A stretch of 56,040 bases of DNA from Actinomadura formosensis NBRC 14204 (GCF_001552155.1 NZ_BCQQ01000033.1:1-56040); one strand, 5' to 3'; counted from the stretch's first letter, positions 45,425 to 54,360 are shown. Made by a program: numbers and translations. Notes: generated from the letters alone by a model not told the origin.

Positions 45425-46180
45425 ATGCGAGGCGCGGCACCGGTGGCGCTGATGCTGTGCGGGACGCTGGCGGGGTGCGGCCAGAGCGCCGGGGAGGCGG
45501 CGGGCGATGTCCCGCCGCCCACCGCGGCCGCGGCCGATCCCGTGACGACGGTGTCCGCGGCGCCGGTGCGTCCCCGGCCGGCCGAGTCACCCGGCTCGGC
45601 CGAGTTGTCCGAGCCGTCCGGGCCGCTCGGGCGGGCCGGCGGGTGGCGCATCACCACCTACTACACCGCGCTTGAGAGCCTCTACGGCGGCAGGCGCAAG
45701 GCCGTCCGCGGTTGCACCCGCTTCCACTGTTCGCACGGGAAGACGCCGCTCGGGTCGTACCCGGAGGACTTCCTCACGGTCGTCCAGATGGAGGGCAGCG
45801 GGCGCCTCACCGGCGGTCCGCACCGCGGCCGGTACCTGAACTGGTCGCACAGCGTCGGCTTCTGGCTGGACGACACGACGCGCGACTCGCGAGGCCGTCC
45901 GCTGGAGCCGTGGGCGTCCGCGGCGGCGGACAGGTCCGTGCTGGCGCGGGGGCGGCGGTTCACGATCGTGGACTGCGGCAAGGACGGCAACGGCCGTCCG
46001 ATCGAGGGCAAGGTGTGCGCGGCGTTCCGGAAGGCCCGCTGGACGGTCATGGACCTGTTCCGCCCCGGCTACGGGGGTGAGAACCACGCCGACGTCTACA
46101 TCGGCGAGGAGAAGGGCTCACGGCTGTCCGAGTCGCCCTTCTACACCACGTTGAAGGGCGCCACCCTCGGCCCGGCCTAG
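45425..46180 (+). CDS. Secreted lipoprotein with double-psi beta-barrel-like domain
   Basis: A 251-residue protein with a lipoprotein signal (lipobox LAGC near residue 18) and a Pro/Ala-rich linker to about residue 70. The mature part begins WRITTYYTALES and continues with FLTVVQMEGSGRLTGG, a beta-rich core with ASAAADRSVLARGRRFTIVDCG and VMDLFRPGYGGENHADVYIG. The GSGRLT and DCG...DLF spacing recalls 3D/RlpA-type double-psi beta barrels that act on cell-wall glycans, but the acidic triad is not complete to my eye. Function therefore uncertain; surface location likely. Confidence 0.75.
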   Translation: MRGAAPVALMLCGTLAGCGQSAGEAAGDVPPPTAAAADPVTTVSAAPVRPRPAESPGSAELSEPSGPLGRAGGWRITTYYTALESLYGGRRKAVRGCTRFHCSHGKTPLGSYPEDFLTVVQMEGSGRLTGGPHRGRYLNWSHSVGFWLDDTTRDSRGRPLEPWASAAADRSVLARGRRFTIVDCGKDGNGRPIEGKVCAAFRKARWTVMDLFRPGYGGENHADVYIGEEKGSRLSESPFYTTLKGATLGPA

Positions 46181-47802
46181 GTCGGGACGCGCCCGGACGG
46201 GCGGGCCGACGGGCGGGCCGCCGGGCGGGGCGAGGCGAGCCGGGTGGCCTGTGTCCGGCCCCGGAGAACGACCTCCTCGCCGAGCGACCAGTGCCGGGCC
46301 TCCCGCGGCTCGGCCCGCGCGACGAGCGAGCCCGCCGCGAAGACCCGGTTCTCGGTGTTCTTGGCCATCTCGGTGAGCCGGGCGGCCTCGTTCACCGGGT
46401 CGCCGATCACCGTGTACTCGAAGCGCTCCTCGGCGCCGATGTGCCCGGCGACGGCCTCGCCCGCCGACACGCCGATCGCGGCGCGCAGGCCGGGGACGTC
46501 CGCGCGCAGCCGGCGGGCCAGCTCGCGGGACGCGGCGAGCGCGCGGCCGGGCAGGCCGTCCAGCGGGAGCGGCGCCCCGAAGACGGCAAGCGCGGCGTCG
46601 CCCTCGAACTTGTTGATCCAGCCGCCGTGCGCGCCGATGACCTCGACGACCACGGCGAAGAAGTCGTTCAGCAGCCGGACGACCTCGGCGGGCGGGCGGT
46701 CGGCGGCGAGCCGGGTGGAGCCGATGATGTCCACGAAGATCACCGCAACCTCGCGCAGTTCGCCGCCGAGGTCGATGCCGCGTTCCAGGGCGACGCGCGC
46801 GACGTCCGTGCCGACCTGCCGGCCGAACAGGTCCCGGAGCCGCTCGTGCTCGCGCAGCCCGGCGGCCATGTGGTTGAACCCGGCCTGCAGCAGTCCGATC
46901 TCGCTGGCGTCGTAGACGGGGACCTCGACGTCCAGGTCGCCGCGCTGGACGCGGGCGAGACCGCGCCGCACCGATTCGACCGGGTCGGCGATGGCGCGGG
47001 CGGCGGTGTAGGTGACACCGAGCCCGACGACCAGCGCGATGCCGCCGAGCGCGAGCACGGCGACGGCGAAGTCCCGCACGGTGACCTCGGCGATGAGGAA
47101 GGAGCCGATGGCGAGGGTGATCAGCCCGAGGATCGGGACGGCGGTGCCGAGGCCCCAGGCGAGCACCGAACGCGCGACGACGCCGGGCAGGCCGGTGCGG
47201 CTCGGCAGCTCGCTGCGCAGCGCCGTGGTGACCGCGCGGCGCAGCAGCCGTTCGCTGAGCAGGTAGACGACCGTGCAGGTGGTGAGGCCGCCGAGCAGGC
47301 TGGTCAGACCGAGCTTGACGGCCAGCAGGGCGGAGAACGGGGCGTTGACGGCGACCCAGCCGACCGTCCCGATGCCCCACAGCGTCAGGTGCAGGGCCAT
47401 CAGCCGCAGCGGCCCGTACAGCAGCAGGGCCCGCTCGTGCCGGCCGGGTTCGTCGTGCCGCTCGACCAGGCGCCGGACACGGCGGAAGAACCGTTCGCCG
47501 AGCAGGAGGCCGGCGGGCACGGCCGCGGCGACGTAGCCGGTGAAGACGATCAGGTTGATGCGCTGGAGCCGCGCGGAGACGTGCCCGGCCGGGTCGGGCA
47601 CGAGCACCGCGAACGCGAGGACGACCAGCGCGCCGCCGAGGTTGGCGAGGCCGGTCGCGATCGTGACGAGGATGCGGGCGCGGCGGGCGATGCGGGCGCG
47701 CGAGTCGCCGGGGGCACCGTCGATGAACCGCCAGATGGGACCGAAGAGGGTCCGCCTGGGCCGCGGTCTCGCGGAGGGATCGCTCACTCGGGCGCGCATC
47801 AT
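46177..47802 (-). CDS. Membrane adenylate cyclase (6TM-HAMP-class III cyclase)
   Basis: A 541-residue protein. Six hydrophobic segments lie between residues 42 and 265, a HAMP domain follows (about 266-325, ARAIADPVESVRRGLARVQRGDLDVEVP) and a class III cyclase domain runs from about 350 to 525. Metal ligands are Asp358 (FVDIIGSTR) and Asp402 (NKFEGDAAL). Base-selecting Lys398 and Asp468 (IGDPVNEAARL) indicate ATP, and Asn471/Arg475 stabilise the transition state. The architecture matches the M. tuberculosis Rv1318c-Rv1320c/Rv3645 group. ATG 47802 overlaps the VWA stop (ATGA). A Pro/Arg-rich tail ends the protein. Confidence 0.93.
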   Translation of the reverse strand: MMRARVSDPSARPRPRRTLFGPIWRFIDGAPGDSRARIARRARILVTIATGLANLGGALVVLAFAVLVPDPAGHVSARLQRINLIVFTGYVAAAVPAGLLLGERFFRRVRRLVERHDEPGRHERALLLYGPLRLMALHLTLWGIGTVGWVAVNAPFSALLAVKLGLTSLLGGLTTCTVVYLLSERLLRRAVTTALRSELPSRTGLPGVVARSVLAWGLGTAVPILGLITLAIGSFLIAEVTVRDFAVAVLALGGIALVVGLGVTYTAARAIADPVESVRRGLARVQRGDLDVEVPVYDASEIGLLQAGFNHMAAGLREHERLRDLFGRQVGTDVARVALERGIDLGGELREVAVIFVDIIGSTRLAADRPPAEVVRLLNDFFAVVVEVIGAHGGWINKFEGDAALAVFGAPLPLDGLPGRALAASRELARRLRADVPGLRAAIGVSAGEAVAGHIGAEERFEYTVIGDPVNEAARLTEMAKNTENRVFAAGSLVARAEPREARHWSLGEEVVLRGRTQATRLASPRPAARPSARPSGRVPT

Positions 47803-49205
47803 TGCGGCCGGGGCTGGGCGAGCTCCTCGGCGAACGCGGTGAGCTGGGCCAGGTTGCGGCACTCGTACATGGGCAGCAGCTCGCCGTACCGGGACGCGGC
47901 GGAGTCGCCGGTGTCCCACTGGGCGCGCGGCTCGGGGTTGAGCCAGTACGCGTGCCGGGCGCGGCCGGCCATCGACCGCAGGATCGGCAGGGACAGCTCG
48001 CCGTAGTTGGAGCGCGCGTCGCCGAGGATCAGCAGGGACGTTCTGGGCGTGATCGCGTCCCGGTACTTCTCGTCGAACACCTTGATGGCGTGGCCGTAGT
48101 TGGAGCGGCCGGTGATCCAGACGAGGTCGGCCTCGGCGGCGAGACGGGCCATCGCGTCCGCGACGTCCGCGCCCGGGGAGAAGTACTTGGTGATCTCGTC
48201 GGTGGTGTCGATGAACGCGAACGCGCGGACCTTGCTGAACTGCTCCCGCAGCGCGAACGTCAGCAGCAGCGTGAAGTGCGCGAACGCCGACACCGAGTCG
48301 CTGGCGTCGCACAGCACGACCAGCTCCGGCTTGTGCGGGCGGCGCGGCCGGTGGCGGGTGGTGAGCGGCACTCCCCCGCTGGCCAGGGACGCGCGGACCG
48401 TCCGGCGGAAGTCGAGCCGTCCCCGCCTGCCGTGCCGCTGCTTTTGCACCAGCCGGGACGCCAGCCTGCGGGCCAGCGGATACACCTCGCGGCGCAGCGC
48501 CTCCATCTCGGCCCGGGTGGCGCCGGCGAAATCGAGCCGTTCCAGCGGCGGGCGGACGGCGATGCGCGCGGTCCGCTCGACGCCGGTGTCCTCGGCGATG
48601 CGGCGCCGCACCTCGCCCGCGACGAGGTCCTGGAAACGGGCGATGCGGTCGCGGAACGTCCGGCGCGCGACCCGCTCGGCCATGCCGCCGCGCTCCTGCC
48701 CGCCCAGGACGGCGCCGAGCAGCCGCGCCATGAGCGTGTCGGGCGACAGCGCGGCGAGGACACCGGAGGAGAACCACGACTCCTGGCCGGGGGGCCGCCC
48801 GTATTCGGCGACGGCCGTCCGGGCGAATCGGCGCAGGCCCGCGTCGTCGCCGGAGAGCAGGAGCCCGGCCAGCTCGTCGCGGCGGGCCTGGATCTCCGGG
48901 TCCAGCGCGGGCGGGACGGGACGCCCGTCGTCGCCGAGCGTCCGCGCGGGACGCTGCGGCGCCCTCCCGGCGCCGTCCCCGACCGCCGCCGGGAACCACA
49001 GGTCGAAGAGCATGTCGAACGTCGGACGGTGCTGAGGCCGCTTGACGAGCGTGGCGGCGTACGCGGCGCGCAGCGCCGCGCGGTCGAGCAGGTCGATCGT
49101 CTGCAGGGCGCGTACCGCGTCCAGGCCCTCGGCGACCGAGACCGGCAGCCCGGCCCGGCGCAGCTCCGCCACGAACCCGGTGTGCCGGTCGACGAGCGAT
49201 GCCAT
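47799..49205 (-). CDS. VWA-domain protein (CoxE-like)
   Basis: A 468-residue protein from ATG 49205. A helical N-terminal half (DRHTGFVAELRRAGLPVSVAEGLDAVRAL) precedes a von Willebrand A domain whose metal-ion-dependent adhesion site begins ELVVLCDASDSVSAFAHFT (DxSxS, about residue 305), followed by ITGRSNYGHAIKVFDEKY and LLILGDARSNYG. It is the typical partner of a MoxR ATPase, the pair acting as a chaperone that inserts cofactors or assembles complexes. It lies between moxR (1-base gap) and the cyclase (4-base overlap). The client is unknown. Confidence 0.9.
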   Translation of the reverse strand: MASLVDRHTGFVAELRRAGLPVSVAEGLDAVRALQTIDLLDRAALRAAYAATLVKRPQHRPTFDMLFDLWFPAAVGDGAGRAPQRPARTLGDDGRPVPPALDPEIQARRDELAGLLLSGDDAGLRRFARTAVAEYGRPPGQESWFSSGVLAALSPDTLMARLLGAVLGGQERGGMAERVARRTFRDRIARFQDLVAGEVRRRIAEDTGVERTARIAVRPPLERLDFAGATRAEMEALRREVYPLARRLASRLVQKQRHGRRGRLDFRRTVRASLASGGVPLTTRHRPRRPHKPELVVLCDASDSVSAFAHFTLLLTFALREQFSKVRAFAFIDTTDEITKYFSPGADVADAMARLAAEADLVWITGRSNYGHAIKVFDEKYRDAITPRTSLLILGDARSNYGELSLPILRSMAGRARHAYWLNPEPRAQWDTGDSAASRYGELLPMYECRNLAQLTAFAEELAQPRPQ

Positions 49206-49206
49206 C

Positions 49207-50076
49207 TCAGCCCCGCAGCCCCAGTTCCCTGACGGCGCGCTCCTGGTCGGAGACGTGTTTGAGGACGACGCCGAGCGTGCGGGCGACGGCGGCCTCGTCC
49301 AGGTCGTCCAGGCCGAGCGCCAGCAGGGTGCGCGCCCAGTCGACGGTCTCGGCGATCGACGGGGCCTTCTTGATCTCCAGGTCGCGCAGCGTCCCGACCG
49401 TCCGGACGAGCTGCTCGGCCAGCTCCGCCTCGATTCCCGGCACCCGCGCGAGGACGATGTCACGTTCCCGGTCGGGCGCCGGGTAGTCCAGGTGCAGGTA
49501 GAGGCAGCGGCGTTTGAGCGCCTCCGACAGCTCCCGCGCCGCGTTGGAGGTGATGACCACGAACGGGCGCCGCACCGCGCTGACCGTTCCGAGCTCCGGA
49601 ATCGTCACCTGGAAGTCGGACAGGACCTCCAGCAGCATGCCCTCCACCTCGACGTCGGCCTTGTCCGCCTCGTCGATCAGCAGGACGGTCGGGTCCGGGC
49701 GCCGGATCGCCGCCAGCAGCGGCCGCTCCAGCAGGAACTCCTCGGAGAAGATGTCGTCGTGGGTCTCCTGCCAGGCCCGGTCGGCGGGGGCGGCCTGGAT
49801 GGCCAGCAGCTGCTTCTTGTAGTTGAACTCGTAGAGCGCGCGTGCCTCGTCCAAGCCCTCGTAGCACTGCAGCCGGATGAGCTCCGCGCCGGTCGCCGCG
49901 GCGACGGCCTTCGCCAGCTCCGTCTTGCCGACCCCGGCCGGCCCCTCCACGAGCAGCGGCTTCCCGAGCGCCTGCGCGAGGTAGGCGGTCGTGGCGATCG
50001 CCTCGTCCGCGAGGTAGCCGACCTCGGCGAGCCTGGCCTCCACATCGGCCGGGGAGGCGAACATCCCGTCGGTCAT
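49207..50076 (-). CDS. MoxR-family AAA+ ATPase
   Basis: A 289-residue AAA+ ATPase. Walker A is LLVEGPAGVGKTELAKAVAAATG (near residue 42), Walker B TVLLIDEADKAD, sensor 1 VVITSNAARELSEALKRRCLYLHLDYP with the arginine finger, and the C-terminal lid is helical. MoxR proteins work as hexameric chaperones with VWA partners in complex assembly. ATG 50076 overlaps the upstream lipoprotein stop by four bases and the VWA gene follows after one base, so a coupled operon is clear. The client protein is unknown. Confidence 0.94.
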   Translation of the reverse strand: MTDGMFASPADVEARLAEVGYLADEAIATTAYLAQALGKPLLVEGPAGVGKTELAKAVAAATGAELIRLQCYEGLDEARALYEFNYKKQLLAIQAAPADRAWQETHDDIFSEEFLLERPLLAAIRRPDPTVLLIDEADKADVEVEGMLLEVLSDFQVTIPELGTVSAVRRPFVVITSNAARELSEALKRRCLYLHLDYPAPDRERDIVLARVPGIEAELAEQLVRTVGTLRDLEIKKAPSIAETVDWARTLLALGLDDLDEAAVARTLGVVLKHVSDQERAVRELGLRG

Positions 50077-50495
50077 CCGTTGCCCTTCTTCGCGACGACC
50101 TTCTTGTACTTCTGGTTCGTGCCGGCGAAGACGAGCGTCGTCTCGTCCTCCAGGGAGACGCCCCAGTAGGAGGCGGTCTGCGGATCGCCGCCCTTCCAGG
50201 AGAAGCGGAACTCGCCGCCGCCCTCGGGGATGACCGACCCGCTCCACAGCTTCTGCTTGCCCCGCACCCACACGCCATTGCCGCCGGCCGTGAACTGGAA
50301 GTAGTCCTTGGCGGTACCGACCCAGCGTCCGACGAGCGGCTTGACCTCGGACGGCTTCACCGCCGGCAGCGGCGCCAGGGTCGTCGCCGGCGCGGACGGG
50401 GCGGACCCCGCGGCGTCCTTCTCCTCGCCGCCGCCGCACCCGCTCAACACGATCATGGCGACGGCGCAAACGCCGAGGACACTCGCACGGGTCAC
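50073..50495 (-). CDS. Small lipoprotein heading the MoxR operon
   Basis: A 140-residue lipoprotein with signal peptide and lipobox LSGC (Cys20), a short Gly/Glu/Ala/Pro linker and a compact beta-rich domain (VKPLVGRWVGTAKDYFQFTAGGNGVWVRGKQKLWSGSVIP, then EFRFSWKGGD, YWGVSLEDETTLVFAG). It is a lipocalin- or META-like small beta fold by appearance; no family is certain. GTG 50495 has GGAGG at good spacing. As the first gene of the operon it overlaps moxR by ATGA. It may be an extracytoplasmic sensor or client of the MoxR/VWA pair; that is only a guess. Confidence 0.82.
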   Translation of the reverse strand: MTRASVLGVCAVAMIVLSGCGGGEEKDAAGSAPSAPATTLAPLPAVKPSEVKPLVGRWVGTAKDYFQFTAGGNGVWVRGKQKLWSGSVIPEGGGEFRFSWKGGDPQTASYWGVSLEDETTLVFAGTNQKYKKVVAKKGNG

Positions 50496-50531
50496 CGAGA
50501 CCTCCGGTTGATCTGCACAGAAAGCGGCAGT

Positions 50532-50547
50532 GTATTGCGCTTAATAC
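50532..50547. promoter_or_regulatory. AT-rich dyad in the MoxR-operon promoter
   Basis: GTATT-GCGCTT-AATAC is a 5-base inverted repeat, 37 bases upstream of the lipoprotein GTG, and among the most A/T-rich spots in the region. It may be an operator or include a -10 box. Confidence 0.35.
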
Positions 50548-50605
50548 CTCTGGGGTACGGGACGGTTCGCCCCTGGGTGTGAGGCAGGCGGGGAGGGTGC
50601 CCGCC

Positions 50606-50611
50606 TATAAC
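50606..50611 (+). promoter_or_regulatory. Probable -10 box of a leaderless transcript
   Basis: TATAAC lies 6 bases upstream of the ATG at 50618, which places transcription start at or beside the start codon; no Shine-Dalgarno is visible. Leaderless mRNAs are common in actinomycetes. Confidence 0.45.
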
Positions 50612-50617
50612 GGAACC

Positions 50618-50959
50618 ATGACCATCCCACGGCTGCCGCGTGAGGACCTCACGGCGGCGATGGCGGCCCGGCGCGAGCTGGGGCCCGACTACGACGACGC
50701 CTTCATCGAGAAGGTCGTGGACCGCATCGAGGAGGCACTCGGCACGCGCGCCGCCGCGCCGCGGCCCGGCCGCCGCCCGGCCCCGCCGGCATCGCGCGGC
50801 GGTGAACGCGATCACAGCCTGGCCATGGCGGTGCTGTCGCTGCTCGCCGCCATCCCGCTCAGCGCGATCGGCGTCGTCAACGCCGGCCTGCCCGGCCTGC
50901 TCTTCGCCATCGCGGGCATCGTGCTGATCAACTTCACCTACGCCTTCCGGCCGCGTTGA
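50618..50959 (+). CDS. Small two-helix membrane protein
   Basis: A 113-residue protein from ATG 50618. The N-terminal half is charged and helical (LPREDLTAAMAARRELGPDYDDAFIEKVVDRIEEAL), followed by an Ala/Pro/Arg-rich linker and one long or two short hydrophobic helices at residues 68-108 (SLAMAVLSLLAAIPLSAIGVV, then PGLLFAIAGIVLINFTY). This layout is common among uncharacterised actinomycete membrane proteins. It is divergent from the MoxR operon, with a probable leaderless promoter. No function can be inferred. Confidence 0.8.
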   Translation: MTIPRLPREDLTAAMAARRELGPDYDDAFIEKVVDRIEEALGTRAAAPRPGRRPAPPASRGGERDHSLAMAVLSLLAAIPLSAIGVVNAGLPGLLFAIAGIVLINFTYAFRPR

Positions 50960-50987
50960 CCCAGGGGGGCGACCCCCGGGTACCTCC

Positions 50988-51026
50988 GCCACGGGCCGGG
51001 CGCCCTCCGGTCGCCCGGCCCGTGGC
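50988..51026. terminator. Bidirectional 15-base hairpin terminator
   Basis: GCCACGGGCCGGGCG (50988-51002) and its exact complement (51012-51026) flank a 9-base loop, between the convergent small membrane protein and acyl-CoA dehydrogenase genes. No U-tract on either side, as often in actinomycetes. Confidence 0.7.
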
Positions 51027-51058
51027 CGGTGGCTGAGGCCCAACCTCCGTGCCCCGCC

Positions 51059-53269
51059 CTACTTGCCGGGCTCGGGGTCGCGGGGCAGGCCGAGGAGGCG
51101 TTCGCCGATGATGTTCAGCTGGACCTCGGTGGTCCCGCCGTAGATGGTCATGGCGCGGCTGAACAGCATGGCGCGGGCGACGATGCCGCTCTCGGTCAGG
51201 GGGACCTCGGTGGCGGCGGCCGTGCCCTGGGCGGCCCAGCAGTAGTCGGCGACGTCCTGGTTGAACTGGACGCCGAGGAGCTTGCGGACGCTGGCCTCCG
51301 CGCCCGGCTCCACGCCGTTCAGCTGCTTGAGGGTCGTGCGCAGGCCGAGCAGGTCGATCGACTGGCCCTGCGCGACGAGTCCGCCGACCTCGGCGGCGGC
51401 GACGGGGTCCAGGTCGCGGTCCTGGAAGAAGCGCAGGAGCTCGGGGACGCCCATGCCGAGGCCGCCGCCGGTCGACAGCGACACCCGCTCGTTCGACAGC
51501 GTGTTCCGCGCGACCTGCCAGCCCCGGTTCACCTCGCCGACGACCTGCTCGTCCGGGACGAACACGCCGTCCAGGAAGACCTCGTTGAACAGGGCCTCGC
51601 CGGTCAGCTCCCGCAGCGGGCGGACGTCCACGCCCGCGGCCTTCATGTCCACCAGGAAGTAGGTGATGCCGTCGTGCTTGGGCGCGTCCGGGTCGGTGCG
51701 GGCGATGCAGAACCCCCACTGGGCGTGGTGGGCCAGGGACGTCCAGATCTTCTGGCCGGTGAGCTTCCAGCCGCCCTCGACCCGCTCCGCCTTCATCGAC
51801 AGCGACGCGAGGTCGGACCCTGCGCCCGGCTCGGAGAACAGCTGGCACCAGACGATCTGGCCGCGCAGCGTCGGGCGCAGGAACCGCTCCTTCTGCTCGT
51901 CGGAGCCGTAGCGGACCAGGGAGGGGACCAGCCACGCGCCGATCCCCAGGTTCGGGGCCTTGACCTTGGCGGCCTTCAGCTCCTGCTGGATGAGGATCTG
52001 CTCGACCGGGCCGGCCTCCCGGCCCCACGGCTTCGGGAAGTACGGGACGGTCCAGCCCTCGTCGCCCATCCGGGCGGCGAGCGCGTCCTTGTCCTCGACC
52101 GCGGCCAGCTCGGCGATCTCGGCGCGGATGCGCTCGCGGAGCGGCTGGGCGTCCTCGTCGAGTTCGAGGACGACCTCGCGGCGGCCCCCGGCCAGCGCGA
52201 GCCCCGCGACTTCGGCGGCCCAGCCCGCGGACGAGCCGAGCAGCGCCCGCAGGGTGAGGGCGCGGCGCAGGTAGAGGTGCGCGTCGTGCTCCCAGGTGAA
52301 GCCGATGCCGCCGAGGATCTGGATGGCGTCGCGGGCGGTCTGGACGCCGGCGTCGAGCGCGACGACCGCGCAGACGGCGGCGGCGAAACGCGTCTGTGCC
52401 GCCCCGGCCGCCCCGGTGCCCTCGTCCATGGCGCGGGCGGCGTCCCACGCGGCGGCGCGGGCCTGCTCCAGCGCGATCAGCGCGCGGGCGGCCTTGTGCT
52501 TGACGCCCTGGAACTGCCCGATCGGGCGGCCGAACTGCTCGCGCACCTTCGCGTACTCGGCGGCGGTCGTCACCAGCCGGCCGGCGAGGCCGGCGGCCTC
52601 GGCGCCGAACAGCGCGGCGGCGAGGTCCCGGACCCGGCCGGCGGTGAGGCCGTCCACGACGCGGTCGGCGCCGACGGCGACCTCGGACGCCTCGACGGCG
52701 GCGACGCGGCGGCCCCTGTCCAGGCTCGCGACCGGGGTGACGGTGAGGTCGGCGGCGTCCACCGCGACCCACTGCTCACCGCCGTCCACCGCGACCGGCA
52801 GCACGATCACGTCGGCGAGCGCGGCGCCGAGCACCGTCCCGGACGTCCCGGACACCACCAGGGAGTCGCCGTCGCGGCGGCCGGTCAGCGCGCCGTCCAG
52901 CGCGACGGCGCCGGTCTTCGACCCGTCGGCGAGCGCGGGCAGCAGTTCCGCGTGGAGCTTGGCGTTGCCGGACGCGTCGATGACCGCGCTCGCGAGGACG
53001 GTCGGCAGAAACGGGCCGGGCGCGGCGGCGCGGCCCAGTTCCTCCAGCACGACCGACAGCTCCAGCAGGCCGTAGCCCTGGCCGCCGTGCTCCTCGGCCA
53101 GGTGCAGGCCGAGCAGGCCCTGCTCCGCCAGCGCGGGCCAGAACCCGGGCCTGGTCTCCTCGTCCGCGTCCAGCACGGCCCGGACGGCCGCCGCCGGGAT
53201 GTTGCGCTCGGCGAAGCCGCGCACCGATTCGGCGAGCGCCTCGTGCTCCTCGGTCAGCCCGATGGCCAT
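51059..53269 (-). CDS. Two-domain acyl-CoA dehydrogenase (FadE-type fusion)
   Basis: A 736-residue protein with two acyl-CoA dehydrogenase modules in tandem. Domain 1 (residues 1-370) begins IGLTEEHEALAESVRGFAERNIP and ends with QFGRPIGQFQGVKHK...DAIQILGGIGFTWEHDAHLYLRRA. Domain 2 (about 380-736) has IVWCQLFSEPGAGSDLASL, WKLTGQKIWTSLAHHAQWG and IYGGTTEVQLNIIGERLLGLP. The first module carries the more complete C-terminal signature; which module is catalytic is not clear to me. Mycobacterial FadE proteins of about 720 residues, such as FadE34 in sterol side-chain breakdown, share this layout. No other lipid-degradation genes are nearby. Confidence 0.93.
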   Translation of the reverse strand: MAIGLTEEHEALAESVRGFAERNIPAAAVRAVLDADEETRPGFWPALAEQGLLGLHLAEEHGGQGYGLLELSVVLEELGRAAAPGPFLPTVLASAVIDASGNAKLHAELLPALADGSKTGAVALDGALTGRRDGDSLVVSGTSGTVLGAALADVIVLPVAVDGGEQWVAVDAADLTVTPVASLDRGRRVAAVEASEVAVGADRVVDGLTAGRVRDLAAALFGAEAAGLAGRLVTTAAEYAKVREQFGRPIGQFQGVKHKAARALIALEQARAAAWDAARAMDEGTGAAGAAQTRFAAAVCAVVALDAGVQTARDAIQILGGIGFTWEHDAHLYLRRALTLRALLGSSAGWAAEVAGLALAGGRREVVLELDEDAQPLRERIRAEIAELAAVEDKDALAARMGDEGWTVPYFPKPWGREAGPVEQILIQQELKAAKVKAPNLGIGAWLVPSLVRYGSDEQKERFLRPTLRGQIVWCQLFSEPGAGSDLASLSMKAERVEGGWKLTGQKIWTSLAHHAQWGFCIARTDPDAPKHDGITYFLVDMKAAGVDVRPLRELTGEALFNEVFLDGVFVPDEQVVGEVNRGWQVARNTLSNERVSLSTGGGLGMGVPELLRFFQDRDLDPVAAAEVGGLVAQGQSIDLLGLRTTLKQLNGVEPGAEASVRKLLGVQFNQDVADYCWAAQGTAAATEVPLTESGIVARAMLFSRAMTIYGGTTEVQLNIIGERLLGLPRDPEPGK

Positions 53270-53346
53270 GCGTCAACCCTCTCTCAGACCTTTTGACCGA
53301 GATTCTAGAACAGGGTTCGGGTCAGTGGGAGTGCGTGGCGCAAGTC

Positions 53347-54360
53347 TCAGCCCTCGCGTGTCGCGGGGGCGTCCGCCTCGTCCACCTCGATCTCGTGGAG
53401 CGGCTCGTGCATCCCCTTCGCGGACGGCCGGCGGCCGGCGGCGAGGCTCGCCACGGTGGTCGCGGCGAGGGTTCCGGCGATCACCGCGAGGGACAGCCAG
53501 ATCGGGATCTCCGGCGCCCACGCGACACCGTACTCGTGCAGCGCGTGGAAGATCAGCTTGAGGCCGATGAAGCCGAGGATGAACGCCAGCCCGTGCCCGA
53601 GGTAGACGAGCCGGTCGGTGAGGCCGCCGAGCAGGAAGTACAGCTGGACCAGCCCCATCAGCGCGAACGCGTTGGCGGTGAACACCAGGTACGGCTCGGT
53701 CGTCAGCCCGAAGATCGCCGGGATCGAGTCCAGCGCGAACAGCACGTCGGTGGAACCGATCGCGATCATCACCACGGCCATCGGGGTGAGCAGCCGGCGG
53801 CCGTCCCGCCGGGCGACGAACCGGCTGCCGTCGTACTCGTCCGATGTCGGGAGGACGCGCTTGGCCCACCGCAGCAGCACGTTCTCCTTGAACTCCTCCT
53901 CGTCGCCGCCGCGCACCAGCCCGAACGCCGTCCAGATGAGGAACGCGCCGAAGATGAAGAAGACCCAGGTGAACGTCGAGATCGCGGCGGCACCGACCGC
54001 GATGAACAACCCGCGCAGCAGCAGCGCGATCACGATGCCCGCCATCAGGACGGTGTGCTGCGCCTGCTTCGGCACCGCGAACCGCGCGAGGATCACCATG
54101 AACACGAAGAGGTTGTCGACACTGAGGCTCTTCTCGGTGACGAACCCGCCGAAGTACTCGCCGGCGTACCGGCCACCGGCGAAGATCCACACGCCGAGGC
54201 CGAACAGCACGGCGAGACCGATGTAGACCACCGACCAGAACGCGGCCCTGCGGGTGGTGAACTCCCGCGTGTCGTTGCGGTGGATGAGGAACAGGTCGGC
54301 GGCGATGACCGCGAGGATCCCCGCTATGGTCAGGGCCCAGACCCATGGGGTGACGGACAA
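53347..54360 (-). CDS. TerC-family membrane transporter (Mn2+-linked)
   Basis: A 337-residue polytopic membrane protein of the TerC/Alx family, members of which export manganese. Signature blocks are EKSLSVDNLFVFMVILARFAVPK and IAIGSTDVLFALDSIPAIFGLT (two acidic DN/DS motifs in helices). About nine helices span residues 5-310, with a charged linker near 165-190. A TTG start at 54360 has GGAGG eight bases upstream; the GTG three codons earlier would sit on that Shine-Dalgarno. The leader contains a yybP-ykoY riboswitch, strong support for a manganese role. Confidence 0.93.
   Translation of the reverse strand: MSVTPWVWALTIAGILAVIAADLFLIHRNDTREFTTRRAAFWSVVYIGLAVLFGLGVWIFAGGRYAGEYFGGFVTEKSLSVDNLFVFMVILARFAVPKQAQHTVLMAGIVIALLLRGLFIAVGAAAISTFTWVFFIFGAFLIWTAFGLVRGGDEEEFKENVLLRWAKRVLPTSDEYDGSRFVARRDGRRLLTPMAVVMIAIGSTDVLFALDSIPAIFGLTTEPYLVFTANAFALMGLVQLYFLLGGLTDRLVYLGHGLAFILGFIGLKLIFHALHEYGVAWAPEIPIWLSLAVIAGTLAATTVASLAAGRRPSAKGMHEPLHEIEVDEADAPATREG

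Noticed and set aside
46177..47802. Cyclase as the dedicated second-messenger source for the STAND/membrane pair
   Set aside because: It is about 4 kb away in another operon, with genes of the opposite strand in between, and its base-selecting residues indicate an ordinary adenylate cyclase; a link is possible but not supported.
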